This document shows, one piece after another, positions 49,097-56,888 of a DNA stretch of 64,000 bases (positions are counted from its first letter, which is position 1; each line of letters starts with the position of its first letter). The notes beneath the pieces are model-generated. The model had not been told where the DNA came from. It searched no databases and saw only the letters and a program-made list of their open reading frames with translations. A program made the translations under genes and the position numbers. Source of the stretch: Mycobacterium lehmannii. GTDB lineage: Bacteria > Actinomycetota > Actinomycetes > Mycobacteriales > Mycobacteriaceae. Where the stretch lies: contig NZ_NKCN01000004.1 of the NCBI RefSeq assembly GCF_002245535.1, positions 124,001 through 188,000 on the forward strand, in the 5' to 3' direction.

Positions 49097-50590
49097 TCAG
49101 AGTGATTGCGTCAGCTCGACGTGTGTATCGTCGCGCCGGGTTATCACGTAATCATGAGGATCCAAGCGGGATAGTTCTCTCATAAACTGGGTCGCGAAAC
49201 CTGGGTACATCGTGCCGTTGTAGCCGTCCTCGGTCAAATACCAACTGCTGCACCCCGAATTCCAAGTCGTTCGTCGAAGGCGGCGCTGAATTTCGGAGTG
49301 ATAGCGGTCCTGACGATCCTCCCTCACATCCAAAGTGCCGATGTCATTTTGCTGAAGGAGCTTGATCGCCTTGACTATATAGTCAATTGCAGCCTCCATA
49401 TATACGAGCGCCGAGTTGTGGCCTGGCCCGGAATTCGGTCCGAAAGTGAAGAATAAGTTCGGATACCCGGCCACGCTCACGCTCTTGAAGGCAAATGTCC
49501 CCTGAGACCATTCATCGCCGAGCTTCCGACCGCCGAGGCCGCTAATCGGGAACGGGGTGCCACGTTTGGCCACATCGAAGCCAGTGGCAAATACGATACA
49601 GTCCACTTCGTGCTCGACACCGTCGGCGGTCCGAACACCGTTGGGTGACAATGTGGCGATCGGCCAGCTGATCAGCTTGCAGTTATCCGCCTGTAGCGCA
49701 GGGTAATAATCACTGGTCATGAGCATGCGCTTGCATCCAGGCCTGAAATGGGGCGTCAACTGACGTCTCAACCAGGAGTCTTTCACCTGCCGACGGAGAT
49801 GAGCCTTGGCCGCCAGCTGTATCGCGGACGTCGCGGCGGTGTTCCAGACCATACCCACTGCCATCACTTCGTGGGCCCAAAACCACGCGTCGCGGAGCGC
49901 TTGTTCGCTCACCGGCAGGTGTGTGAAGGTCGAACGCGCCCAGGCCGGATGCCTGAAGTTCACCCTGGGCAACACCCAGCCGGGCGTTCTCTGGAAGACT
50001 TTGACCGAGGCAGCCGACTTTACGAGCTCGGGAATGATCTGAACCGCGCTCGCGCCTGTCCCGATGACTGCAACCCTCTTACCGCCGAGATCGTAGCCAT
50101 GGTCCCATCGAGCGCTGTGGATCTTTTTTCCACCGTACGAGTCAATACCCCGAATATCGGGAAAGCTGGCGTTGGCAAGTGGTCCACTGGCCATCACAAC
50201 TGACCGGGTGAGATACCGCTTTCCATCTGCCGTGTCGGCCATCCAGATGCCGGCACTCTCATCGAATTCCAAGGCAGTCACGTCGGTATCAAACTGGATG
50301 AACCGGGCAAGATCGTACTTGGCGACCATATCGTCGATATATTCGAGGATCTCAGCGCTCCCCGAGTAGGTACGAGTCCAGCCCGGATTCGGCTCGAACG
50401 AGTAGGAGTAGAGAAGCGAGGGAATATCGCAGGCCGCACCGGGATAAGTATTGTCTCGCCAGGTGCCTCCGACGCGATCTGACCGTTCCAGGATGACGAA
50501 GTCATCCGTGCCCTCTTGAAGCAGTCTGATCGCCGCACCGATACCTGCGAACCCGGCGCCGACGATCAACGTCGTCGTGGTGCCTGTCAT
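49097..50590 (-). CDS. Baeyer-Villiger-type flavin monooxygenase 3
   Basis: A 497-residue flavoprotein with TLIVGAGFAGIGAAIRL at the start, GGTWRDNTYPGAACDIPS, VAVIGTGASAVQIIPE and CIVFATGFDVAKRG. The fingerprint reads YGGKKIHSARW, with Tyr in place of the usual first Phe. It is closer to copy 1 than to copy 2 in the loop after the FAD site. The start overlaps the stop of the ferritin-like gene (ATGA), so both proteins should be made in similar amounts. It is expected to oxidise a ketone or a heteroatom; the substrate is unknown. Confidence 0.9.
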   Translation of the reverse strand: MTGTTTTLIVGAGFAGIGAAIRLLQEGTDDFVILERSDRVGGTWRDNTYPGAACDIPSLLYSYSFEPNPGWTRTYSGSAEILEYIDDMVAKYDLARFIQFDTDVTALEFDESAGIWMADTADGKRYLTRSVVMASGPLANASFPDIRGIDSYGGKKIHSARWDHGYDLGGKRVAVIGTGASAVQIIPELVKSAASVKVFQRTPGWVLPRVNFRHPAWARSTFTHLPVSEQALRDAWFWAHEVMAVGMVWNTAATSAIQLAAKAHLRRQVKDSWLRRQLTPHFRPGCKRMLMTSDYYPALQADNCKLISWPIATLSPNGVRTADGVEHEVDCIVFATGFDVAKRGTPFPISGLGGRKLGDEWSQGTFAFKSVSVAGYPNLFFTFGPNSGPGHNSALVYMEAAIDYIVKAIKLLQQNDIGTLDVREDRQDRYHSEIQRRLRRTTWNSGCSSWYLTEDGYNGTMYPGFATQFMRELSRLDPHDYVITRRDDTHVELTQSL

Positions 50591-51510
50591 TTGGCAACCG
50601 GTTCGTAGGTCAGTTCGTCCGTCCAGGATGGCGGCCGACCGAAAATCTGAACAGGGAAAACATCGATCGCATTGCCAAGGCGCTGAGACACGAAGTGCAG
50701 AGGCTGGGACCGCTTGATGGACGACGACATGTGCGCCTTCAAGATGTGATAGCCGGGCACCCTCCGCGTATGCTCACTGCGATCGCCGACATTGGCATAC
50801 CGCGTCACTGCGTTGTATAACTTCTCCTCGGACAGACCCATAGCGTTGAGATTCATCAACATGCGCGTCAGGAGCGGGATATACAGCAACGCGCCGGTGA
50901 GAATGCGCGGGTCGACAAGAGCACCCGCAGTTTGGATGGCGTGGATTCGCATCGGGCTGGCGCCCAGGTCATTCAAGACCTGGAAGCCAACCGCGAGATG
51001 CCTTGATTCGTCGCTGTTGACCTTGTTGAACACCTCCCCGCACACAGGGTCGTCAACCTCATCGAGGAGAAACTTCAGCAGCGCTCCATCGAGCGCAGTC
51101 TCCAGTGCCGGAATCGCGGCCCCGATGACGGTCAGGGGCAGGGCTTCCGCATAACGGTCCAGCCATTCGATGACCAGCCGAATATTCTTGTTCGGGACCG
51201 GTTTCTCGCCTTCCTCGAGCATGCCCCAGCGACGCATCAAGGCAAGTTCGGCATTGGCGTGACGCTGCTCCTCGGCGTGAAAGTAACGGTAAATGTCTCC
51301 GAGCGCTTCGAATGGCGCCTTTGGAGCCATCGCGGCGAAGGCACGTGCTCCAACATGCTCAATCCACACCACGTCGGACATGAATTGCTTGAGTTTGGGA
51401 CGCTGTTCATCGGTGATCAGTTCCGCGCCAGGGGCGTTCCAATCGATATCGGCAAGAGCCCATTGCTTGTTTTTGATTGTCTCGAGCATGTCACTGTATG
51501 CGAAAGCCAT
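50587..51510 (-). CDS. Ferritin-like diiron-carboxylate protein
   Basis: A 307-residue helical protein with a complete two-iron ligand set: Glu in VVWIEHVGARAF, ExxH in HAEEQRHANAEL, Glu in IPALETALDGAL and ExxH in NSDESRHLAVGF. This pattern resembles rubrerythrin/AurF-type oxygenases and oxidases. It starts at ATG 51510 (MAFAYSDMLETIK) after an AGGAG-like site; the upstream 39 residues of the open frame overlap the SDR gene and are excluded. Coupled to monooxygenase 3 by overlap, it may hydroxylate, desaturate or protect against peroxide. An electron-transfer partner is not encoded nearby. Confidence 0.82.
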   Translation of the reverse strand: MAFAYSDMLETIKNKQWALADIDWNAPGAELITDEQRPKLKQFMSDVVWIEHVGARAFAAMAPKAPFEALGDIYRYFHAEEQRHANAELALMRRWGMLEEGEKPVPNKNIRLVIEWLDRYAEALPLTVIGAAIPALETALDGALLKFLLDEVDDPVCGEVFNKVNSDESRHLAVGFQVLNDLGASPMRIHAIQTAGALVDPRILTGALLYIPLLTRMLMNLNAMGLSEEKLYNAVTRYANVGDRSEHTRRVPGYHILKAHMSSSIKRSQPLHFVSQRLGNAIDVFPVQIFGRPPSWTDELTYEPVAK

Positions 51511-51523
51511 TTTCCCTGCTCCT

Positions 51524-52378
51524 CTACTCGGCTGAATCGTTCCATGAGGCCATGCGCTCCACGAGGCCCAGCGTGCGAGCAAAGGGGCCGGGTAGGGCTC
51601 TCTTGAGTTGCCACAAGACTTTGGCATCGAGTTGGGGTACTACATAAATTTGTCCGCGATCGTGCGCGTTCAACGTCGTTCGAGCAACGTGCTGTGGCGA
51701 AATGCCGGTCCATTTCATCAGGTTGGCCGCGAGTCTTGCAGCCGCCTCGTCGATTTGAGGATTGTTGACGATGTTCGTCTTCACGAAGGTGGGGCAAAGC
51801 ACTGTGACGTTGATGTCAGTACCGCTCAGTTCGGCCGCCAATGTCTCCGACAGAGCGAGCACCCCGGCCTTGCTCACGTTGTAAGCCGCCATCCGAGGGG
51901 CCGAGCCAAAGCTCGCTGCCGACGCCACATTGATGACTCCGCCATGCCCATTGCTGCGGAGCCGAGGCACAAAAGTCTCGCAGCCGTAGATAACGCCCCA
52001 GAGGTTGACAGAAATCGCCGCGTTCCAGTCCTCGATCGACGTCGCGCCGATGCGGTTGCCGCCCGCACCGATTCCGGCGTTGTTGATGACGAGGCTCGCA
52101 GCCTTCTCGAACCAGTCTTCGCTCACATCAGCGAGGTTGCGGACCTGCTCAAGATCGGTGACATCGCATGCGATGTCGAAGCCCTCGCCGCCAGCCTGCC
52201 TCACCAACTCTGCCGACTCTTTTGCAGTGACGGGATCTTTGTCGGCGCACACCACGCGTCCACCTCGGCGCGCAAGCTCCACGGCGAATGCGCGGCCGAT
52301 ACCGCTTCCTGCGCCCGTGACGACTGCATCGGCGCGGTGCGTTCTGCCTGGTGCGCCGCCGAAGGGCAGCAATCTCAT
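51524..52378 (-). CDS. Short-chain dehydrogenase/reductase (island copy, SadH-like)
   Basis: A 284-residue classical SDR. TGAGSGIGRAFAVEL is the dinucleotide motif (about 21-35) and VCADKDPVT gives the Asp that favours NAD. LVINNAGIGAGG is the NNAG motif, VASAASFGSAP holds the Ser, and YNVSKAGVLALSE holds Tyr-x3-Lys. The C-terminal segment WQLKRALPGPFARTLG is amphipathic. It is the first gene of the 14-gene minus-strand run and probably oxidises a secondary alcohol to the ketone used by the monooxygenases. It is divergent from a TetR gene across 128 bp. Confidence 0.9.
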   Translation of the reverse strand: MRLLPFGGAPGRTHRADAVVTGAGSGIGRAFAVELARRGGRVVCADKDPVTAKESAELVRQAGGEGFDIACDVTDLEQVRNLADVSEDWFEKAASLVINNAGIGAGGNRIGATSIEDWNAAISVNLWGVIYGCETFVPRLRSNGHGGVINVASAASFGSAPRMAAYNVSKAGVLALSETLAAELSGTDINVTVLCPTFVKTNIVNNPQIDEAAARLAANLMKWTGISPQHVARTTLNAHDRGQIYVVPQLDAKVLWQLKRALPGPFARTLGLVERMASWNDSAE

Positions 52379-52443
52379 CCGTCTGCCTTTCGGGTCGCGA
52401 CATGGACGTCTGCTGTGGGGAAACTCTCATCTGGGGGCACCAG

Positions 52444-52477
52444 CCACCATTGGTGTCGCATGCCACCAGTTTGGTGG
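52444..52477. promoter_or_regulatory. Two tandem inverted repeats between the SDR and TetR genes
   Basis: CACCA-T-TGGTG (52445-52455) and CCACCA-GTT-TGGTGG (52463-52477, outer edge) share the same half-site. Their centres are 20 bp apart, close to two helical turns. Placement in the divergent gap and same-face spacing suggest binding sites for the adjacent TetR regulator. Confidence 0.55.
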
Positions 52478-52506
52478 TGGAACGAGCACCTTGTCAAGAT
52501 GGAGAG

Positions 52507-53139
52507 GTGCGGTCGAGAAACAAGCGCTGGGGTGGTCGGACCGGGGCCGAGCGTCGTGCCGAGCGACGGCAGCAATTGATCGAGGCCGCAACCGAGATTT
52601 GGAGTGAGAGCGGTTGGGCCGCGGTCACTATGCGCGGCGTATGCGCCCGCACAGGGCTGAACGATCGATACTTCTACGAGGGCTTCAAGACGCGCGATGA
52701 GCTGCTCGTTGCTGCGTGGGATGGCGTCCGCAATGACATGCTCGGCGAGGTCGCCGCGCTCTTCAACGAGCGTGCGAATCGGCCGCCGATCGAAACCATC
52801 ACCGCGGCGATCACCATCGTGGTCGACCGGATCGCACGCGATCCGGGCCGGGCACGCATCCTCCTCGCTCAGCATGTCGGTAGCTCACCGCTACAAGACC
52901 GCCGCGCCGTGGCGCTACAGGAAGCAACGCAGTTGGTCGTTGAGGCAAGCCGGCCACACCTCCGACAAGATGCCGACGAGATAGCCCTTCGCATGGACAC
53001 CCTGATCGCTGTCGGGGGATTCGTCGAAGTCATCACCGCCTGGCACTCCGGTTTGCTTGCGGTGACCGAGAAAGAAGTGGTCGCGCACACCAGCAGACTT
53101 GCTGAAACCCTGGCTCAACGCTATGTCATCAGCGACTGA
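52507..53139 (+). CDS. TetR-family transcriptional regulator (divergent to island operon)
   Basis: A 210-residue repressor. The N-terminal DNA-binding helices read LIEAATEIWSESGWAAVTMR and GVCARTGLNDRYFYEGFKTRDELL, the standard TetR pattern. The remaining all-helical part is the ligand and dimer domain, with a fairly polar sequence. The start is uncertain: GTG 52507 is used because earlier in-frame codons read through the operator-like repeats. Its location directly opposite the first gene of the long operon makes it the likely local controller, probably released by a pathway intermediate or acyl-CoA. Confidence 0.87.
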   Translation: MRSRNKRWGGRTGAERRAERRQQLIEAATEIWSESGWAAVTMRGVCARTGLNDRYFYEGFKTRDELLVAAWDGVRNDMLGEVAALFNERANRPPIETITAAITIVVDRIARDPGRARILLAQHVGSSPLQDRRAVALQEATQLVVEASRPHLRQDADEIALRMDTLIAVGGFVEVITAWHSGLLAVTEKEVVAHTSRLAETLAQRYVISD

Positions 53140-53275
53140 TCGAGGCTCACAACAGGGCCAGCCAGCCCCGTGGCGATCGCTGCGAACCGCATTTGCGGGT
53201 CCGACCGCCACCTTCACCGGCCACCGAGCACCGAATCCGTGAGTCGACCGACGCGTCGCACCCTGTTCGGAAGGA

Positions 53276-53304
53276 GCGACGCAGGAACGGTGCTCCTGCG
53301 TCGC
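53276..53304. terminator. Bidirectional hairpin terminator between convergent genes
   Basis: GCGACGCAGGA (53276-53286) and TCCTGCGTCGC (53294-53304) form a perfect 11-bp GC-rich stem with a 7-nt loop. It lies in the 183-bp gap between the ends of the TetR gene and the ferritin-like hydrolase gene. No U-tract follows, which is common in mycobacteria. Confidence 0.65.
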
Positions 53305-53322
53305 CGCACTTCCGCATCTTTG

Positions 53323-54192
53323 CTATCCCGACGAAGCGATAACTCGCTGTGAACCGTCTTGGTCGAACAGTTCTTTGCTCCAATGCTCCAGGACCGCGGC
53401 GCTGTCCCAATCATCAGGATGGAAACCCGGGCGATTGTAGGAACGGAAACGCCGCAGCGCATCGGCGGTGAACATCGGGGTGCGACTGAAGCGGTACAGA
53501 CTGCGCACCAACGTGACCGGGTTATATGAGGCTTTGTCAGCGGCCATGGACAGGGCAGTCTGCAGAATGAGTTCGCCGAACAGAATTACTGAAGCGATCC
53601 GCATGCCGCGTACACGGGTGCGCTCGGTTCCTCCCACGAGCCGATAGACATCGAAGGCAACCGCTTTGTGCTCCGACTCCTCGAAGGCATGCCACAGCAG
53701 AATCGGTCGAACCTCTGTCTGTCCGATGAGCTTCTGGGCGTCTTCGCTGGTAAGAATGATTTCTGCCAGCGTAGCGGTGTAGTGCTCCAACGCGGAGGTC
53801 ATGGACAGCCGCATTTCCGGCGAAAAGCGCCGTTCCAATCGCTTGATCAGGCGTGCGACATGACGGTCGATTCGCGCCGTCGGATACCCCATGACCTGGA
53901 GTCGCTCGTTGAGGAGACGATGCTGGTGTCGATGTGTGGCCTCTTGTCCGATGAAACCCTTGACCGCTGTATCCAATTGGGGATCGTCGATGGAGCTCTG
54001 GAAGTTCCTGACCGAGCGGATGAAGAAATCCTCGCCTTCCGGGAACGTCGCAGAAAGCACCGAGATGAAATGGCTCATCACCAGGTCGCCATCCACGAAG
54101 TGTTGCCGCTTCGTGGAGGTCGGCATCGGAAAACGAACACGCCTGGGTTTTGGCAGCACGCGGGTCCTGGTCCGGGCTTGATCTTCCGACAC
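53323..54192 (-). CDS. Predicted metal-dependent hydrolase (PF10118 type), ferritin-like
   Basis: A 289-residue protein of the family annotated as predicted metal-dependent hydrolases. Metal-ligand candidates are GQEATHRHQHRLLNERL, ALEHYTATLAEI and WHAFEESEHKAVAFDVY; two ExxH motifs plus two further Glu residues form a diiron-like set in a helical bundle. The GTG start at 54192 is chosen for its AAGGA site and because the upstream frame crosses the operator and overlaps the TetR gene. Relatives often sit beside flavin monooxygenases. It faces a TetR gene across a short gap containing a strong palindrome. No reaction is proven for the family. Confidence 0.8.
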   Translation of the reverse strand: MSEDQARTRTRVLPKPRRVRFPMPTSTKRQHFVDGDLVMSHFISVLSATFPEGEDFFIRSVRNFQSSIDDPQLDTAVKGFIGQEATHRHQHRLLNERLQVMGYPTARIDRHVARLIKRLERRFSPEMRLSMTSALEHYTATLAEIILTSEDAQKLIGQTEVRPILLWHAFEESEHKAVAFDVYRLVGGTERTRVRGMRIASVILFGELILQTALSMAADKASYNPVTLVRSLYRFSRTPMFTADALRRFRSYNRPGFHPDDWDSAAVLEHWSKELFDQDGSQRVIASSG

Positions 54193-54215
54193 TGGAGGTC
54201 CTTCCTCGAAGTTGG

Positions 54216-54239
54216 ATCTGACTTTATGCCTTGTCAGAT
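54216..54239. promoter_or_regulatory. Perfect inverted repeat between the hydrolase and TetR genes
   Basis: ATCTGAC (54216-54222) and GTCAGAT (54233-54239) are perfectly complementary around 10 nt. The gap between the two divergent starts is only 68 bp, so a bound repressor would cover both promoters. It is the probable operator of the TetR protein encoded from 54261. Confidence 0.6.
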
Positions 54240-54260
54240 AAGACTGCCAGACTGTAGGAC

Positions 54261-54935
54261 ATGAGTCCAGCACGTGTTTATGGCGGGCTGTCCGCAGCTC
54301 AACGCGATGCGCAGCGCCGCGTGATGTTGATTGATGCCGCGGTCTCAATCATGGGCACCCACGGAGCTACCGCGTGCACCGTGACCGCCGTGTGTGCGAA
54401 GTCAGGAGTGACGAGCCGGTACTTCTACCAGCAGTTTCGCGACCGAGACGCACTCTTGCGCGCGGTATTTGCCAAGATCTCCGCCACCTTCCAGGCGGTG
54501 ATAACCAGCGCCATTCCGGACGACACGGTTGCTCCTCAAGAACTCGCTTACGCTCCGATCAAGGCCCTGGTTCAGGTGATCGAGAACGATCCCAGCATGG
54601 CCCGCATACTGTTTGTCGAATCGGGCGCAGAACCCCTCCTTCGGCAGCTGCGAAGCGAGCTGATGACCGATTTTGCGGAGCTGGTGCTCAGAGAGGCCCG
54701 CTTGCACCTCGATATACCCAGCGAGGTGCTTCAAGTCGCAGATCTCGCCGCCACCTACGGTGTCGGGGGCCTGTTCGAGATACTCCGTCGCTGGATAGAC
54801 GGACAACTGAACCTCTCGACTGAAATGCTTATCGAGCACTGTGCGGGTTTTCTCGGCAGTCTCGGCCTATATACCCTCGGGCAGGCGCCTGATCAGGCCG
54901 CTCCGCGGCTGGCCGCAGTTGACGAGACCCGATAG
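54261..54935 (+). CDS. TetR-family transcriptional regulator 2
   Basis: A 224-residue repressor. DNA-binding helices: RRVMLIDAAVSIMGTHGATA and CTVTAVCAKSGVTSRYFYQQF, followed by RDRDALLRAVF. The ligand domain contains several hydrophobic helices and ends in a flexible, Ala/Pro-rich tail. ATG at 54261 lies 21 bp from a perfect inverted repeat. It is divergent from the ferritin-like hydrolase gene and is the last gene before the gap leading to the acyl-CoA carboxylase operon. Confidence 0.88.
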   Translation: MSPARVYGGLSAAQRDAQRRVMLIDAAVSIMGTHGATACTVTAVCAKSGVTSRYFYQQFRDRDALLRAVFAKISATFQAVITSAIPDDTVAPQELAYAPIKALVQVIENDPSMARILFVESGAEPLLRQLRSELMTDFAELVLREARLHLDIPSEVLQVADLAATYGVGGLFEILRRWIDGQLNLSTEMLIEHCAGFLGSLGLYTLGQAPDQAAPRLAAVDETR

Positions 54936-55212
54936 ATTCTGACCGACCCGGATTTATATACGACTCGGTTGGCTGAGGCGCATGGCGCGACGCTGATAAT
55001 CACTGCTGGCGTTCACCCGAGATCGCGACCGTAGACTCCACGCGCGCCGGACGAGGAACTCGATACGACCTAGCAAGGGCCCTGTGTGTGCCGTCGCGCC
55101 CGCAGTCAATTCCTTTGATCGCTCGATCTGCAGCGAAGCGCACCGCTTCGATCCATCGCGCTTCGACGGAATCGCGGCGCGGGAAACAAATCTGACGCAA
55201 GCCCTGCCGCCG
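54936..55212. other. Gene-free gap between the island and the carboxylase operon
   Basis: No convincing ORF or RNA gene. It contains an AT-rich patch (TTTATATACGA near 54953) and a perfect hairpin CGAAGCG-CAC-CGCTTCG (55134-55150) that could end TetR transcription. No copy of the tRNA-Leu 3' end was seen here. Confidence 0.5.
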
Positions 55213-55245
55213 TTGTCACCTGATGTTAATTGCGGCTAACATCAG
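55213..55245 (+). promoter_or_regulatory. Promoter with overlapping 26-bp inverted repeat before the acyl-CoA carboxylase operon
   Basis: TTGTCA (55213-55218) and TAACAT (55237-55242) with an 18-bp spacer make a plausible -35/-10 pair. The arms CTGATGTTA (55220-55228) and TAACATCAG (55237-55245) are a perfect 9-bp inverted repeat around 8 nt, covering spacer and -10. A repressor bound here would block transcription; the TetR gene at the end of the operon is the natural candidate. Confidence 0.65.
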
Positions 55246-55286
55246 CGCCTAGCAGATGACGTCGATGCTCGCCCGGAGGGAAAATT

Positions 55287-56888
55287 TTGGTACAGGTCTT
55301 GCCCGACCGGGTCGACGACACCGCGCCCGGGTATCTCAAGAACCGCGAAGGACTGAGCGCGCAACTCCACACCATCGTGGAGCAACTGGCGCTGGTCAAC
55401 GGCGGCGGAGGCGCGAAATACGTTGCGCGCCACCGCAAGCGGGGCAAGCTGCTCGTCCGCGAGCGCATCGAGCTGATGCTCGACCCCGACACGGCGTTCC
55501 TCGAACTATGTCCCTTCGCCGCCTGGGGCAGTAAGTTCCCCGTCGGCGGTAGCGTGGTGGTCGGCATCGGCGTAGTCGAGGGCATCGAGTCGATGATCAT
55601 CGCCCACGACCCCACCGTCCGCGGCGGCGCATCGAACCCCTATACCTTCCGCAAGGTGTTCCGCGGCATGGCCATCGCGCGGGAGAACCGACTGCCCATC
55701 ATCAACATCGTCGAGTCTGGCGGCGCCGACCTGCCCACACAGGCAGACATCTTCGTGCCCGGCGGACAGCTGTTCCACGACTTGACACAGCACAGCGCAG
55801 CGGGGCTGCCGACACTGGCCTTGGTCTTCGGCAACTCCACCGCTGGAGGTGCGTACGTCCCGGGCATGTGCGACTACGTCGTGATGGTTCGCAACCGTTC
55901 CAAGGTGTTCCTCGGGGGTCCGCCGCTGGTCAAGATGGCCACGGGCGAGGTCTCCGATGACGAGTCGCTCGGCGGCGCCGACATGCACGCCCGCACCTCG
56001 GGGCTGGCCGATTACATGGCCGAGGACGAGCAGGATGCGATCCGCATCGGCCGTCGCATCATGGCGCGGCTCAACTGGCGGAAGAACGGCCCCGGACCCA
56101 CCACGCCGCCGCACCCACCGGTGCACGACCCCGATCAGCTGCTCGGCATCGCGTCGGTCGATCCGAAGGTGCCCTTCGACCCCCGCGACGTCATCGCCCG
56201 AGTGGTCGACGGCTCGGCCTTCGACGAGTTCAAACCTCTCTACGGCACGTCACTCGTCACCGGCTGGGCCTCGATCCACGGCTTCCCAGTCGGCATCCTC
56301 GCCAACGCACGGGGCATCCTGTTCAGTGAGGAGGCCGAGAAAGGTTCGCAGTTCATCCAACTGGCAAATCAGATCGACACCCCCCTCATCTTCCTGCAGA
56401 ACACCACCGGTTTCATGGTCGGTGCCGAGTACGAACAGGGCGGCATCATCAAGGACGGCGCCAAGATGATCAACGCCGTATCCAACAGCACGGTCCCCCA
56501 CGTGACCATCACCATGGGTGCGTCCTACGGTGCCGGGAACTACGGCATGTGCGGGCGATCGTACTCGCCGCGTTTCCTATTCGCTTGGCCTAACTCGAAG
56601 TCGGCCGTGATGGGTCCGGCGCAACTGGCCGGAGTGCTGTCCATCGTGGCGCGCGAGTCCGCCGCCGACCGCGGGCTGCCCTTCGACGAGGAGGCCGACG
56701 CCCAGATGCGCGCCGCCGTCGAGGAACAGATCGAGCGCGAATCCGTCGCACTGGCCAACAGCGGCCGACTTTACGACGACGGGATCATCGATCCCCGCGA
56801 TACGCGGACCGTTCTCGGGTTCTGCCTGTCGGTGATCCACAACGGCGAGGTCCGTGGCCAGCGTGGCTACGGCGTGTTCCGGATGTGA
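55287..56888 (+). CDS. Acyl-CoA carboxylase beta (carboxyltransferase) subunit
   Basis: A 533-residue carboxyltransferase that moves CO2 from carboxybiotin to an acyl-CoA. It has the two crotonase-like halves: the first with VRGGASNPYTFRKVFRG and VESGGADLPTQADIFVPGG, the second with FLQNTTGFMVGAEYEQGG and MGASYGAGNYGMCGRSYSP, whose Gly-rich loops build the oxyanion holes. A TTG start with a GGAGGG site 6 bp upstream is used. It resembles AccD2 and the methylcrotonyl/geranyl-CoA carboxylase group more than propionyl-CoA carboxylase. The stop overlaps the alpha-subunit start (ATGTGATG). Confidence 0.9.
   Translation: MVQVLPDRVDDTAPGYLKNREGLSAQLHTIVEQLALVNGGGGAKYVARHRKRGKLLVRERIELMLDPDTAFLELCPFAAWGSKFPVGGSVVVGIGVVEGIESMIIAHDPTVRGGASNPYTFRKVFRGMAIARENRLPIINIVESGGADLPTQADIFVPGGQLFHDLTQHSAAGLPTLALVFGNSTAGGAYVPGMCDYVVMVRNRSKVFLGGPPLVKMATGEVSDDESLGGADMHARTSGLADYMAEDEQDAIRIGRRIMARLNWRKNGPGPTTPPHPPVHDPDQLLGIASVDPKVPFDPRDVIARVVDGSAFDEFKPLYGTSLVTGWASIHGFPVGILANARGILFSEEAEKGSQFIQLANQIDTPLIFLQNTTGFMVGAEYEQGGIIKDGAKMINAVSNSTVPHVTITMGASYGAGNYGMCGRSYSPRFLFAWPNSKSAVMGPAQLAGVLSIVARESAADRGLPFDEEADAQMRAAVEEQIERESVALANSGRLYDDGIIDPRDTRTVLGFCLSVIHNGEVRGQRGYGVFRM

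Noticed and set aside
54936..55286. Right attachment site of the tRNA-Leu island
   Set aside because: No copy of the tRNA 3' sequence was seen here or elsewhere to the right within the window, so the right boundary cannot be placed.
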